From a virus, in IMG/VR virus record IMGVR_UViG_3300044627_002766, positions 1 to 41,056 of that record: a DNA stretch of 41,056 bases; one strand, given 5' to 3'. Position numbers and translations under genes: made by a program. This document shows, piece after piece, positions 14,796-21,346 of the stretch (positions within the stretch are counted from its first letter, which is position 1; each line of letters begins with the position of its first letter). A model generated the notes under the pieces. It searched no databases. It was not told the origin of the DNA and saw only the letters and a list, made by a program, of their open reading frames with translations.

Positions 14796-16400
14796 ATGGA
14801 CTCTGCTATCAAATCAAAACTTCAAACCCTGTTGCGCCTTGGTCTAGTGTCACAAAACAATGTGCGTCGTGCTATGACCATGTTCCAAGACCCAGAGAAG
14901 TACAGCAAGAGTCCTGCTTACCGCACTCTCATGCAGGAACTAATGGTGGATGTGGTGGACAAGATTGTGAACAACCGTGCCATGTACACCGCACTACGCT
15001 CCAGCCTGACCAAAGACAAGGGCGTAAAGGAAGCAGACGAAACCATTGCTGCCACCACACAAAAGATTGGTGAAAGCGTTGAAACAGATCGTACCACAAC
15101 CCTGCTGCGTAGTGGACTGGTTGACAAGACCCAAATCACCGCTGCTCGCAAAGCACTAAAGTCCAAGAGCAATCTCAAGCAAATGAGCATGGGCAAGGTG
15201 TACCGTGAAATGATGATTAATATGCTAGACAGCCTTGTAAAGAAGATTACAGGTAGCCCTGCCCTGTTCAACGCTTTCAAGTTCACTATGGGCAAGGAAG
15301 GCAAGATTGAAGAGGCGTTTGACGGTGGAGACACAGACATTATTGCGCTGTTTGATCTGCACGAAGACGCACAAGAAATCCTTGAAGCCAACAAGCCCAC
15401 CAATCCGTCTCTGTGGTCAAAAGCCAAGAGCATGGCAAGAAGCAAGTTTGATGTGTACCCGTCTGCGTATGCCAACGGATGGGCAGTCAAGTGGTACAAC
15501 TCCAAGGGTGGCGGTTGGAAGAGCGTGAGCGAAGGCAAGACTTTCTTCCAGTTTGCAAATGATCTTGAAGAAGCCCTGACTCCTGCTCGTAAGGCAGTGA
15601 TTGATCGTGAACGCAAGAAGGCTTCCGAAACCATGAATCGTGCTAGCACTCCTACACCTGAACGCAACAAGGCATACGCTCGTGGCTCACGAGTCAACTA
15701 CCTTGAACTCAAGGGACTAGCAAACAAGTCTGACAAACAAGGCAGTGATTATCAGATCAACAAGCGTGAACACGCCAAGTGGCGTAAGACTGAAAAGAGC
15801 ATGAAAGAAGAAACCCAAAGACTTGATGAGGTATCTCCACCAGACATGGAGCACATGACTGGTTCCAAGAACGCCAAGGCTTCGTTCACCAAGCAGTACG
15901 GCAAGCGTGGCAAGAGCGTGATGTACGCCACTGCATGGAAACTCCACAACAAGAACAAGAAGAAGCGCGAAGTCAAGGAAGAGATTGAACAGATTGACGA
16001 GTTGAGCAAGGCGACCAAGGACTCGTATGTTGCCAAGCGTGGCTCACAACTCTCGTCCATGATGTACGGTTCTGGAAAGCACTACGCTTCGCTCACAGGC
16101 AGACAGCAAAAGAATGCCGTGAAGGGCATCAAGCGAGCCACAGGTGTCAAGGAAGAAGCCGAGCAGATTGACGAGTTGAGCAAAAAGACCCTTGCCTCGT
16201 ATGTGCAAAAGGCACACGATTCCCAATCAGAAAAAGAGTTTCTGAAGGGACACAGCATGGGCAAAAAGTATCAGGCAGCAAGAGAAGCAGAGAAAAGAGG
16301 CGTGTCTACCCCACCAAGCAAAAAGACACCACTAGACAAAAAGTACAAAAATCGTGAGATGGGAATCGGTCGCGCACTAAAGCGTCTCCAAAAGGACTGA
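14796..16400 (+). CDS. Large modular basic protein, probable virion-internal
   Basis: The 534-residue protein is a chain of modules. Two related about 65-residue helical units open it (LLRLGLVSQNNVRRAM at 12-27; LLRSGLVDKTQITAAR at 103-118), each followed by a YR-xx-M...D...V-KI...AL pattern. Next is NPSLWSKAKSMARSKFDVYP (203-222) with SAYANGWAVKWYNSKGGGW (223-241), a motif I recall from many phage and giant-virus proteins. Then come LDEVSPPDMEH...MYATAWKLHN (343-385) and two IDELSK segments (EEIEQIDELSK about 395-405; EEAEQIDELSK about 453-463). It is rich in lysine with no obvious catalytic site. A packaged DNA-binding or core protein is the likeliest role. Confidence 0.65.
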   Translation: MDSAIKSKLQTLLRLGLVSQNNVRRAMTMFQDPEKYSKSPAYRTLMQELMVDVVDKIVNNRAMYTALRSSLTKDKGVKEADETIAATTQKIGESVETDRTTTLLRSGLVDKTQITAARKALKSKSNLKQMSMGKVYREMMINMLDSLVKKITGSPALFNAFKFTMGKEGKIEEAFDGGDTDIIALFDLHEDAQEILEANKPTNPSLWSKAKSMARSKFDVYPSAYANGWAVKWYNSKGGGWKSVSEGKTFFQFANDLEEALTPARKAVIDRERKKASETMNRASTPTPERNKAYARGSRVNYLELKGLANKSDKQGSDYQINKREHAKWRKTEKSMKEETQRLDEVSPPDMEHMTGSKNAKASFTKQYGKRGKSVMYATAWKLHNKNKKKREVKEEIEQIDELSKATKDSYVAKRGSQLSSMMYGSGKHYASLTGRQQKNAVKGIKRATGVKEEAEQIDELSKKTLASYVQKAHDSQSEKEFLKGHSMGKKYQAAREAEKRGVSTPPSKKTPLDKKYKNREMGIGRALKRLQKD

Positions 16401-16406
16401 ACCCAA

Positions 16407-18071
16407 ATGATTAAGAAGCAAGGCAACAAGTTTGTAGTAACGAACAAGGCAGGCACTAAAGTATTGGGAACACATCCGTCCAAGGAAAAGGCACAGAAGC
16501 AACTCGCAGCAATTGAAATATCAAAGGCAAAACACATGCACGAAAACAAATCATTCAAGTCGTTCCGTAGCACTCTTAACGAGAGCGAGTACAGCGAAGT
16601 TCTAACAGGTTACGGCAACCGCTCTGCTCACAAGGACGATGCAGGTTTGCACCACCTACAGTCTGCGGGTGCTCTTGCTGGTATTAATGCCATGCTTGCC
16701 ACCATCAGCAAGGGCACTTACCTTGATCCCAACGAAGCGTTCCTCAAGATGAAGGTGCGTCTCAATGTGGTGCAACTAGACTTCCCGTGGAAGCCCCGTT
16801 CATGGGACGGTGGCGTGGGTTCGTTTGATATTCCTGTGGTGCAGTTTGGTCGCGTTGACGGCTACGACGCACAGACAGGACAGATTCGCTTTGACGGCAA
16901 GGCTAACCCCACAGGCGGCTACACCGAACTAAATCTGCATGTTGAGGTTGGACTAAACGCGGATTCGCTGTACACCGTGAGTGCCAAACTAACTCCTGCC
17001 GTGCCTGTAGCGGAAGAGGTTGAAGTTGCAGAAGACTACCAGACTCCTGCTCGTGAACGGGAAATGGATCGCAAAATAGCCAAACACGATGATGCTGCTG
17101 ATAGTGCGTACAGAACTAGAATGACCAAATACGGCAAAGTTGCTGATCGTGCCTCTAAATCAGAAGACAAGCACGACAAGGCAATTGCTCGTCTTCTCAA
17201 GCGTTCCCAAAAAGAACAAGAGTCGTCCCGTACTTACGGTCGTAGCGGCAAACTTGTAAAGCGTGGTAGCCGTGCAGAGGTAAAGGAAGAGATGGAGCAG
17301 ATTGACGAAGCAGGCGCAGCCAAACTGGCTCGTATGGGATACGCATACGACCGCGCACGAGTCGGTGCTCGTGGTGTTCTGAATCCCGAGCGCAAAAAGC
17401 AAATGGGTGATGCGTACTACAAGCAGCGTGAAAAGGTAGAAGCCAACAAAGCCAAGCGAGTTGCAGCAGGCAAATTTGACAAGGGGCGTGAACTAGAAGC
17501 CCTCCACAAGAAGTACGAAATTCGTCGTGCTAAAAATACCGTAAAGGAAGCACTCATTGGCGGTCAGAAGAAACTAGACCTGAACAAGAACAAGCGTCTT
17601 GACTCACAAGACTTTGCCATGCTTCGTGCCAAGAAAAAGTCGGTAAAAGAAGAAGCCCTTGTCGGCGGTCAGAAGAAACTAGACCTGAACAAGAACAAGC
17701 GTCTTGACTCACAAGACTTTGCCATGCTTCGTGCCAAGAAGAAGGCTATGAGCGAAGCCAAGAAGCCCATGATTAAGATTGGTCTAAACCCCAACAAGAA
17801 AATTGGTTACGAGGTTGCTTCAATCGGAGCAGGTGGCAAGAAGACTGTAGAGAAGTCTGTTGACTACACCATGCCCCATGTGAGGCGCGACACCACCAAG
17901 AAGGGTGTAAACGAAGCGAAAATGAAAACATGGAGTCCCCGCTTGGACAGACTAATGGCAAATCGTGACGCGATTCGCAGCAGACCCAAGAAGAGCATCC
18001 TGACCCAAAAAGTACAGGACGGCAAGAAGATTGGTGCTGCTCGCCCAATAGCCAAGTACGAGGGCAAGTGA
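16407..18071 (+). CDS. Modular protein with tandem dockerin-like Ca-binding loops
   Basis: The 554-residue protein begins with a short beta-hairpin module (NKFVVTNKAGTKVLGTHPS, 7-25, then AQKQLAAIE), then a leader-like segment FKSFRSTLNES (50-60). A beta-rich domain follows (about 65-200: MKVRLNVVQLDFPW, DIPVVQFGRVDGYD, ELNLHVEVGLNAD). YQTPAREREM (211-220) and RTYGRSGKLVKRG (275-287) are the module shared with three other proteins. EEMEQIDEA lies near 294-302. Two identical segments contain DLNKNKRLDSQD (391-402 and 426-437), matching the EF-hand/dockerin loop D-x-N-x-N-x-x-L-D-x-x-D. A late head-interior or structural role is inferred. GTGA overlap joins it to the next gene. Confidence 0.65.
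   Translation: MIKKQGNKFVVTNKAGTKVLGTHPSKEKAQKQLAAIEISKAKHMHENKSFKSFRSTLNESEYSEVLTGYGNRSAHKDDAGLHHLQSAGALAGINAMLATISKGTYLDPNEAFLKMKVRLNVVQLDFPWKPRSWDGGVGSFDIPVVQFGRVDGYDAQTGQIRFDGKANPTGGYTELNLHVEVGLNADSLYTVSAKLTPAVPVAEEVEVAEDYQTPAREREMDRKIAKHDDAADSAYRTRMTKYGKVADRASKSEDKHDKAIARLLKRSQKEQESSRTYGRSGKLVKRGSRAEVKEEMEQIDEAGAAKLARMGYAYDRARVGARGVLNPERKKQMGDAYYKQREKVEANKAKRVAAGKFDKGRELEALHKKYEIRRAKNTVKEALIGGQKKLDLNKNKRLDSQDFAMLRAKKKSVKEEALVGGQKKLDLNKNKRLDSQDFAMLRAKKKAMSEAKKPMIKIGLNPNKKIGYEVASIGAGGKKTVEKSVDYTMPHVRRDTTKKGVNEAKMKTWSPRLDRLMANRDAIRSRPKKSILTQKVQDGKKIGAARPIAKYEGK
17559..17740 (+). repeat. Perfect 77-bp direct repeat (two copies, 105-bp period)
   Basis: Bases 17559-17635 and 17664-17740 are identical across 77 positions and in frame (period 35 codons). 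Each copy encodes GGQKKLDLNKNKRLDSQDF plus AMLRAKK, a dockerin-like Ca loop. Exact identity at the nucleotide level, including silent positions, indicates a recent duplication or gene conversion. Confidence 0.9.
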
Positions 18072-18250
18072 AAGGTTTTTGGGAATACATCCGTCTGCGT
18101 CCAAACAAACCACTAGTGTTTGAGGACATCTTTATAGATCAGGGAGTTGAACTCCAATCACCTGTGCCCGGTTCAAATGTTTCCGATGTGGACTTGACAC
18201 CCAAAGAAAAGCAGAACAAGTTCAAGAAAAAGCAAGCCCTGAAGAAATAA
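18068..18250 (+). CDS. Small hypothetical protein
   Basis: A 60-residue protein starting at GTG inside a GTGA overlap with the upstream stop. The N-terminus MKGFWEYIRLRPNKPLVFED fits the local MK-x-F-xx-[YF] leader pattern. The middle is QSPVPGSNVSDVD and the tail is lysine-rich (KQNKFKKKQALKK). No conserved domain recognised. Translational coupling to the large upstream protein suggests a shared late role. Confidence 0.5.
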   Translation: MKGFWEYIRLRPNKPLVFEDIFIDQGVELQSPVPGSNVSDVDLTPKEKQNKFKKKQALKK

Positions 18251-18268
18251 ACGGTAAACCTATTCGTC

Positions 18269-18652
18269 ATGGATTTCAAGACTCTGAACCGAGACAATTT
18301 CATGCTTTACGCTATGGGGCAATACACCAACCCCCAGTGTAATGGCATGACTGAATTCACAGAAGACCTGAATCGTATAAAATATGTAAAGCGTCTTCTT
18401 AAAAAATACAACCGCAGCGGCAAGATTCGCCCCATCCTGCTCCTGAATCACTTGACTATTTTAGGAAATGTGTTTGGGCCTCGTGGTGCAGCACGAATGC
18501 TATTATTTAAATTGGAACCCAATCTGTACCCACCCCTGAAAACCGCACTTCTATATTTAAACTACATAGGAGAGGGCATGGTGCTTGAAAGCATACGCTT
18601 GGATACCATTCCCGTGGACGGACGGCTTGCAGAGGCTCTACGGAGCCTATAG
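18269..18652 (+). CDS. Conserved T4-like phage protein of unknown function
   Basis: The 127-residue helical protein contains TNPQCNGMTEFTEDLNRIKY (20-39), then VKRLLKKY, IRPILLLNHLTILGNVFGP (53-71) and AARMLLFKL, ending IPVDGRLAEALRSL. I recall this pattern (NPQC...EF-EDL-RIKY...LNH...NVFGP) from a small conserved protein found near head genes in many aquatic T4-like phages. Its role there is unknown to me. It is followed nine bases later by the next small gene, with aggagcg as that gene's ribosome site. Confidence 0.6.
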   Translation: MDFKTLNRDNFMLYAMGQYTNPQCNGMTEFTEDLNRIKYVKRLLKKYNRSGKIRPILLLNHLTILGNVFGPRGAARMLLFKLEPNLYPPLKTALLYLNYIGEGMVLESIRLDTIPVDGRLAEALRSL

Positions 18653-18660
18653 GAGCGATT

Positions 18661-18876
18661 ATGAAGCGACTCAAACGGTTTGCACAGTTCATGGAACAGG
18701 ACGGTGGCTTGCCCACCTCCGCTCCCACAAATATAACAGGGGCAGATCGTATTGCAGGCACAGGCAGCGATATTCCTCCCGTATCTCCCAAGAAGCGGTT
18801 TAATATTTTAAAGAGGAAGACCGCTAAACTCATAAATAATAAGGTGATTGAAAACACTGATTTAGAAAGGAAGTGA
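18661..18876 (+). CDS. Small leader-bearing protein with PTNITG motif
   Basis: A 71-residue protein beginning MKRLKRFAQFMEQDGG, a capsid-leader-like start (F-x-x-F-M-E). The body PTNITGADRIAGTGSD followed by IPPVSPKKR resembles a motif I recall from small conserved T4-like phage proteins (P-x-N-x-x-G...IAG...PPV). The C-terminus is basic. A late-promoter-like ATAAATA for the holin-like gene lies inside its last codons. Function unknown. Confidence 0.55.
   Translation: MKRLKRFAQFMEQDGGLPTSAPTNITGADRIAGTGSDIPPVSPKKRFNILKRKTAKLINNKVIENTDLERK
18832..18838 (+). promoter_or_regulatory. Late-promoter-like ATAAATA
   Basis: ATAAATA within the 3' end of the preceding gene, 40 bases before the ATG at 18879; aaagg at 18866-18870 is the ribosome site. 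Confidence 0.5.
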
Positions 18877-18878
18877 AT

Positions 18879-19316
18879 ATGTTTACACCTGAACTACTTT
18901 CGTTGGTTGGCGGCGGCGCAGCAGGATTCCTGTTTCGCTACATGGCACAAAAGTCGCAAGACCAAAAAGAACTGTTCCAACAGATGATGGCTGCAAACGC
19001 GCAGACCACCAGTAACCAAGATAAAGCCGCAGAGCGTGTTCCCTACGATGTGGGGCGTGGCGTTCGTCAAGTAATCGTGCTGTCCATACTGTTCGGCACT
19101 TTCTTGGCTCCGTTCATCCTGCCGTTCTTTGGTCTGCCCACTTTTGTGGAAGTAGACGCAACCACTCCTGAAGGGCTGTTTGGGCTGATTCCACAAAGCA
19201 CCAAGAAGTTTTTCGTGGAAATCAACGGCTACCTGTTCACCTCTGAAAACCGTCAAATCTTGTTAAGCATCGTAGGATTCTATTTTGGTTCTGCTGCTGC
19301 GTCCAACAAGTCATAA
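18879..19316 (+). CDS. Putative three-TM holin (GTA-holin-like)
   Basis: I prefer ATG 18879 to the GTG at 18873 because the aaagg ribosome site is then about eight bases away. The 145-residue protein has three hydrophobic segments: LLSLVGGGAAGFLFRYM (about 6-22), VIVLSILFGTFLAPFILPFF (about 66-85) and ILLSIVGFYFGSAAA (about 127-141). This spacing resembles the 3-TM holin family first noted in gene-transfer agents. A holin makes pores in the inner membrane to time lysis. The lipoprotein gene that follows fits a lysis cassette, although no endolysin is in the window. Other small membrane roles are possible. Confidence 0.55.
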   Translation: MFTPELLSLVGGGAAGFLFRYMAQKSQDQKELFQQMMAANAQTTSNQDKAAERVPYDVGRGVRQVIVLSILFGTFLAPFILPFFGLPTFVEVDATTPEGLFGLIPQSTKKFFVEINGYLFTSENRQILLSIVGFYFGSAAASNKS

Positions 19317-19326
19317 GGAGTACACC

Positions 19327-19614
19327 ATGAAAGCCGTATACACAATTCTGCTTGGACTACTGCTGACTGCCTGCAACACCGTTCCACAAATCGTTCCTGA
19401 TTCCAGTGGCGACAGCGTGATTATGAAGCGATTGGATCACGAAATTCAGCGTGGTGACAGCGGAAACTCTTGGGGATGGGTGCTATGGTATTTGCCCATC
19501 GTGCTGATTGCGTTTGCTTGGGCGTGGAAGGAATGGGTTCGCCCGTCCATCAATGCTCTTGAAAACGAAGACATTGACACCATCAAGAAGTACGACAACA
19601 CACCCAAGCCTTAA
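19327..19614 (+). CDS. Putative lipoprotein with C-terminal TM segment (spanin candidate)
   Basis: The ATG at 19327 follows an aaggag site. The 95-residue protein begins MKAVYTILLGLLLTACNTVP, a signal peptide with an LTAC lipobox (C16), so the mature N-terminus should be lipid-modified. A second hydrophobic stretch GWVLWYLPIVLIAFAWAW lies at about 50-67, followed by a charged tail. Outer-membrane lipid anchor plus inner-membrane helix is the architecture of unimolecular spanins, but the about 33-residue linker is short for crossing the periplasm. It could instead be an inner-membrane lipoprotein. Its stop overlaps the convergent RuvC-like gene by four bases. Confidence 0.5.
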   Translation: MKAVYTILLGLLLTACNTVPQIVPDSSGDSVIMKRLDHEIQRGDSGNSWGWVLWYLPIVLIAFAWAWKEWVRPSINALENEDIDTIKKYDNTPKP

Positions 19615-19628
19615 TCCCCATCGGGATT
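19611..19628. terminator. Hairpin at convergent gene ends
   Basis: AATCCC (19613-19618)/GGGATT (19623-19628) forms a six-pair stem with a four-base loop exactly where the two convergent stop codons overlap (TTAA). There is no following T-tract, so termination is plausible but unproven. Confidence 0.3.
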
Positions 19629-20189
19629 CGCAGCGCGGATGTTTTCGTACATCTTCTTGCAGATATAGTACGAGTCCACAATATCTGAAACGGGGCTACC
19701 AATCTCTTTACGATTGGGTGCTAGTACTGCTTTCAGGTGCATTCCTGTTTCCCACACAAACGCATCGTACATTTGGGTCTTGTCTGCGTTGCCCTTGCCT
19801 GATGCAAATTTCTTAACTTCGGTGGGTGGAATAATCGTGACAGGAACCCCTAGATGGTACAGTTTGTATTTCAGGATGCCTGTGTTTTCTGCAATATGAA
19901 ATACTCGCCCACTTGCAGAATACGCATACCCCTCAAGTGCCACATGGGAGCAACCCATCACAATGTCAATAGCCCAATCTGCAATGCTCTCGTAGCGTTC
20001 CTGATCGGAGTTCCAATCGGACAGCCGCTCGCCGTAAATATTCAGGGTACGAATTTCTGATTGTTTTTTGTTTTCGGTCAGGAAATAGAATGAACACTTG
20101 GTGTGATCCCACGGCAGCGAATCGTCTGGGTTGTTGTACAAACAGACGGCGGGACCACAAAGAGAATAATCAATTCCTGCTATAACCAT
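19611..20189 (-). CDS. RuvC-like resolvase/nuclease
   Basis: The 192-residue protein opens VIAGIDYSLCGPAVCLY, the first acidic strand of RuvC/RNase H-fold resolvases (D7). HVALEGYAYSASGRVFHIAE carries the second acidic position (E in ALEGYAY), and VTIIPPTEVKKFASGKGNADK is the typical late segment of phage RuvC-like proteins. It would cut branched DNA during replication or before packaging, replacing T4 endonuclease VII. No alternative start exists: an in-frame TAG lies just upstream and no Met precedes the catalytic strand. No ribosome site is visible, and a CTAAATA motif sits only five bases upstream, so translation may be leaderless. Confidence 0.8.
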   Translation of the reverse strand: MVIAGIDYSLCGPAVCLYNNPDDSLPWDHTKCSFYFLTENKKQSEIRTLNIYGERLSDWNSDQERYESIADWAIDIVMGCSHVALEGYAYSASGRVFHIAENTGILKYKLYHLGVPVTIIPPTEVKKFASGKGNADKTQMYDAFVWETGMHLKAVLAPNRKEIGSPVSDIVDSYYICKKMYENIRAANPDGD

Positions 20190-20194
20190 AACAG

Positions 20195-20201
20195 TATTTA
20201 G
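20195..20201 (-). promoter_or_regulatory. Late-promoter-like CTAAATA, divergent
   Basis: Minus-strand CTAAATA (plus strand TATTTAG) five bases upstream of the RuvC-like ATG. It would place the transcript start at or near the start codon. Confidence 0.45.
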
Positions 20202-20210
20202 GGAACCTGA

Positions 20211-20217
20211 CTAAATA
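20211..20217 (+). promoter_or_regulatory. Late-promoter-like CTAAATA, divergent
   Basis: Plus-strand CTAAATA 20 bases before the ATG at 20238, back to back with the minus-strand motif at 20195-20201. Confidence 0.6.
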
Positions 20218-20237
20218 CGGTAAAGGAGGATTCAATA

Positions 20238-20453
20238 ATGATTCCAGAAAACAATGCAGAAAATTACAATGAAACTGTGCTGATCCCTCTGTTGGAAAAG
20301 AAGGTACACGCTCTGACTAGCAGCGTGATTCTAGCCGAAGCCAAACTAGAGATTGCCAACAAGGAAAAGGCTGAACTACAGAAGCAGTTGGACGCAGCAC
20401 AGGCAGCAGCACAGTCTGTGCCTGTGACTGATGTGCTAGACGAAGGGGACTAA
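20238..20453 (+). CDS. Small coiled-coil protein
   Basis: A 71-residue protein made mostly of one long amphipathic helix (LLEKKVHALTSSVILAEAKL, then NKEKAELQKQLDAAQAAAQS), suggesting a homo-oligomeric coiled coil. aaaggagg precedes the ATG, a strong ribosome site, and a late-promoter motif lies upstream. It stands alone between the minus-strand RuvC-like and protease genes. No family recognised. Confidence 0.6.
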   Translation: MIPENNAENYNETVLIPLLEKKVHALTSSVILAEAKLEIANKEKAELQKQLDAAQAAAQSVPVTDVLDEGD

Positions 20454-20465
20454 ACCCCATCGCAT

Positions 20466-21230
20466 CTATAACGGGTTTCCTGATAACTCTAGAACTACTG
20501 CTCGCACCCACTCCGCTACAAGGTCTACCCGAGTAGCGGAGTTTTCATATATGGTAGAGTCTTTGGTGGCTAGTGAGGAAATGATTCCAACCAGCACGCC
20601 CCTGCTGTTCAGGACTGCGCCGCCTGAATCGCCAAAATACAGGGTTCCGTTGATTGGCAGCATTTTGAATACTGTGGGTTCTTCAATCAGGGTTCCGTAG
20701 TACCAAAACACATCAGGATTGCTACGGCGTTTGTAGCCTCCACCAAAACCAATCAGAGTAAGCGACTCGCCTTGAATGTATCGGTTACTTTTGCCCATGA
20801 TGGGAACAGGAGTAACAGGGCAGTTACGCTCAAGCAGCCCAACTGCTGCGTCTTGGAACAAGCGATCCCCAATTTTGTATTTGGGGTGCATACGGTAGTC
20901 CACAATCTTGTACGATTCGCACCCCACCACGAACAGGTCAGCGTCACCGTCTTCCATGCAATGCCCTGCGGTAATGAAAACATTGGGTGCAATAAGTACT
21001 GCACTACCAATTTCAGAGCCATCGGCTTTGGCAAGCATACCAACTGCCAATTCCTCTGTTTGCTCGTCCAGTAGGGAAAAGCCGCCCATGAACCACGGAA
21101 GGTGTGTAGCGGGAATCCCTACTGGAGTTTTTTCCTGTGGTGTGTCGTATACCGACACCGATGCCTCGTCACATGCCCCGAAGAGTAGTGAGAGGGCCAG
21201 CAGAAGAGATGGAACATAGCCTCTCTGCAT
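20466..21230 (-). CDS. Trypsin-like serine protease, putative lipoprotein
   Basis: The catalytic triad is visible: ITAGHCME (His), FQDAAVGLLE (Asp) and LYFGDSGGAVLNSRG (Ser in GDSGG). This is the chymotrypsin/trypsin (S1) fold. I start at the ATG at 21230, so the N-terminus is MQRGYVPSLLLALSLLFGAC, a signal peptide ending in a lipobox-like FGAC; a GTG at 21257 is possible but has no ribosome site either. The 254-residue product would be exported and lipid-anchored in a Gram-negative host, or be carried with the virion. Exported S1 proteases are unusual in phages. It lies downstream of the minus-strand paralogue gene and its terminator. Its own promoter is unclear. Confidence 0.75.
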   Translation of the reverse strand: MQRGYVPSLLLALSLLFGACDEASVSVYDTPQEKTPVGIPATHLPWFMGGFSLLDEQTEELAVGMLAKADGSEIGSAVLIAPNVFITAGHCMEDGDADLFVVGCESYKIVDYRMHPKYKIGDRLFQDAAVGLLERNCPVTPVPIMGKSNRYIQGESLTLIGFGGGYKRRSNPDVFWYYGTLIEEPTVFKMLPINGTLYFGDSGGAVLNSRGVLVGIISSLATKDSTIYENSATRVDLVAEWVRAVVLELSGNPL

Positions 21231-21250
21231 ACAAATATCTAGCCCACCCA

Positions 21251-21268
21251 CCAACACAAAAATGTTGG
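21251..21268. other. Hairpin upstream of the protease gene
   Basis: CCAACA (21251-21256) pairs with TGTTGG (21263-21268) around a six-base A-rich loop, between the terminator at 21291 and the protease ATG at 21230. It could be an RNA processing or stabilising element; no function is shown. Confidence 0.3.
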
Positions 21269-21290
21269 AATTTCTTGAAGGTTTGTGCTA

Positions 21291-21316
21291 AAAGAAAAAC
21301 CCCCTTGCGGGGGTTT
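21291..21316 (-). terminator. Rho-independent terminator, copy of the 3444 terminator
   Basis: On the minus strand, CCCCC-GCAA-GGGGG is followed by TTTTTCTTTT. Stem, loop and tail are identical to the plus-strand terminator at 3444-3470. It lies about 30 bases after the stop of the 21958-21347 gene. Confidence 0.85.
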
Positions 21317-21346
21317 GGTGTGTGGGATCGGTTTTCAGCCTTCCAT

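Noticed and set aside
14918-15697. 259-codon minus-strand frame
   Set aside because: It lies entirely antisense to the conserved modular protein at 14796-16400; its Leu/Ser-rich composition is a by-product of lysine- and alanine-rich coding on the other strand.
20452-20478. AAACCC/GGGTTT inverted repeat between convergent gene ends
   Set aside because: Only six pairs with a 15-base loop and no T-tract; too weak to call a terminator.
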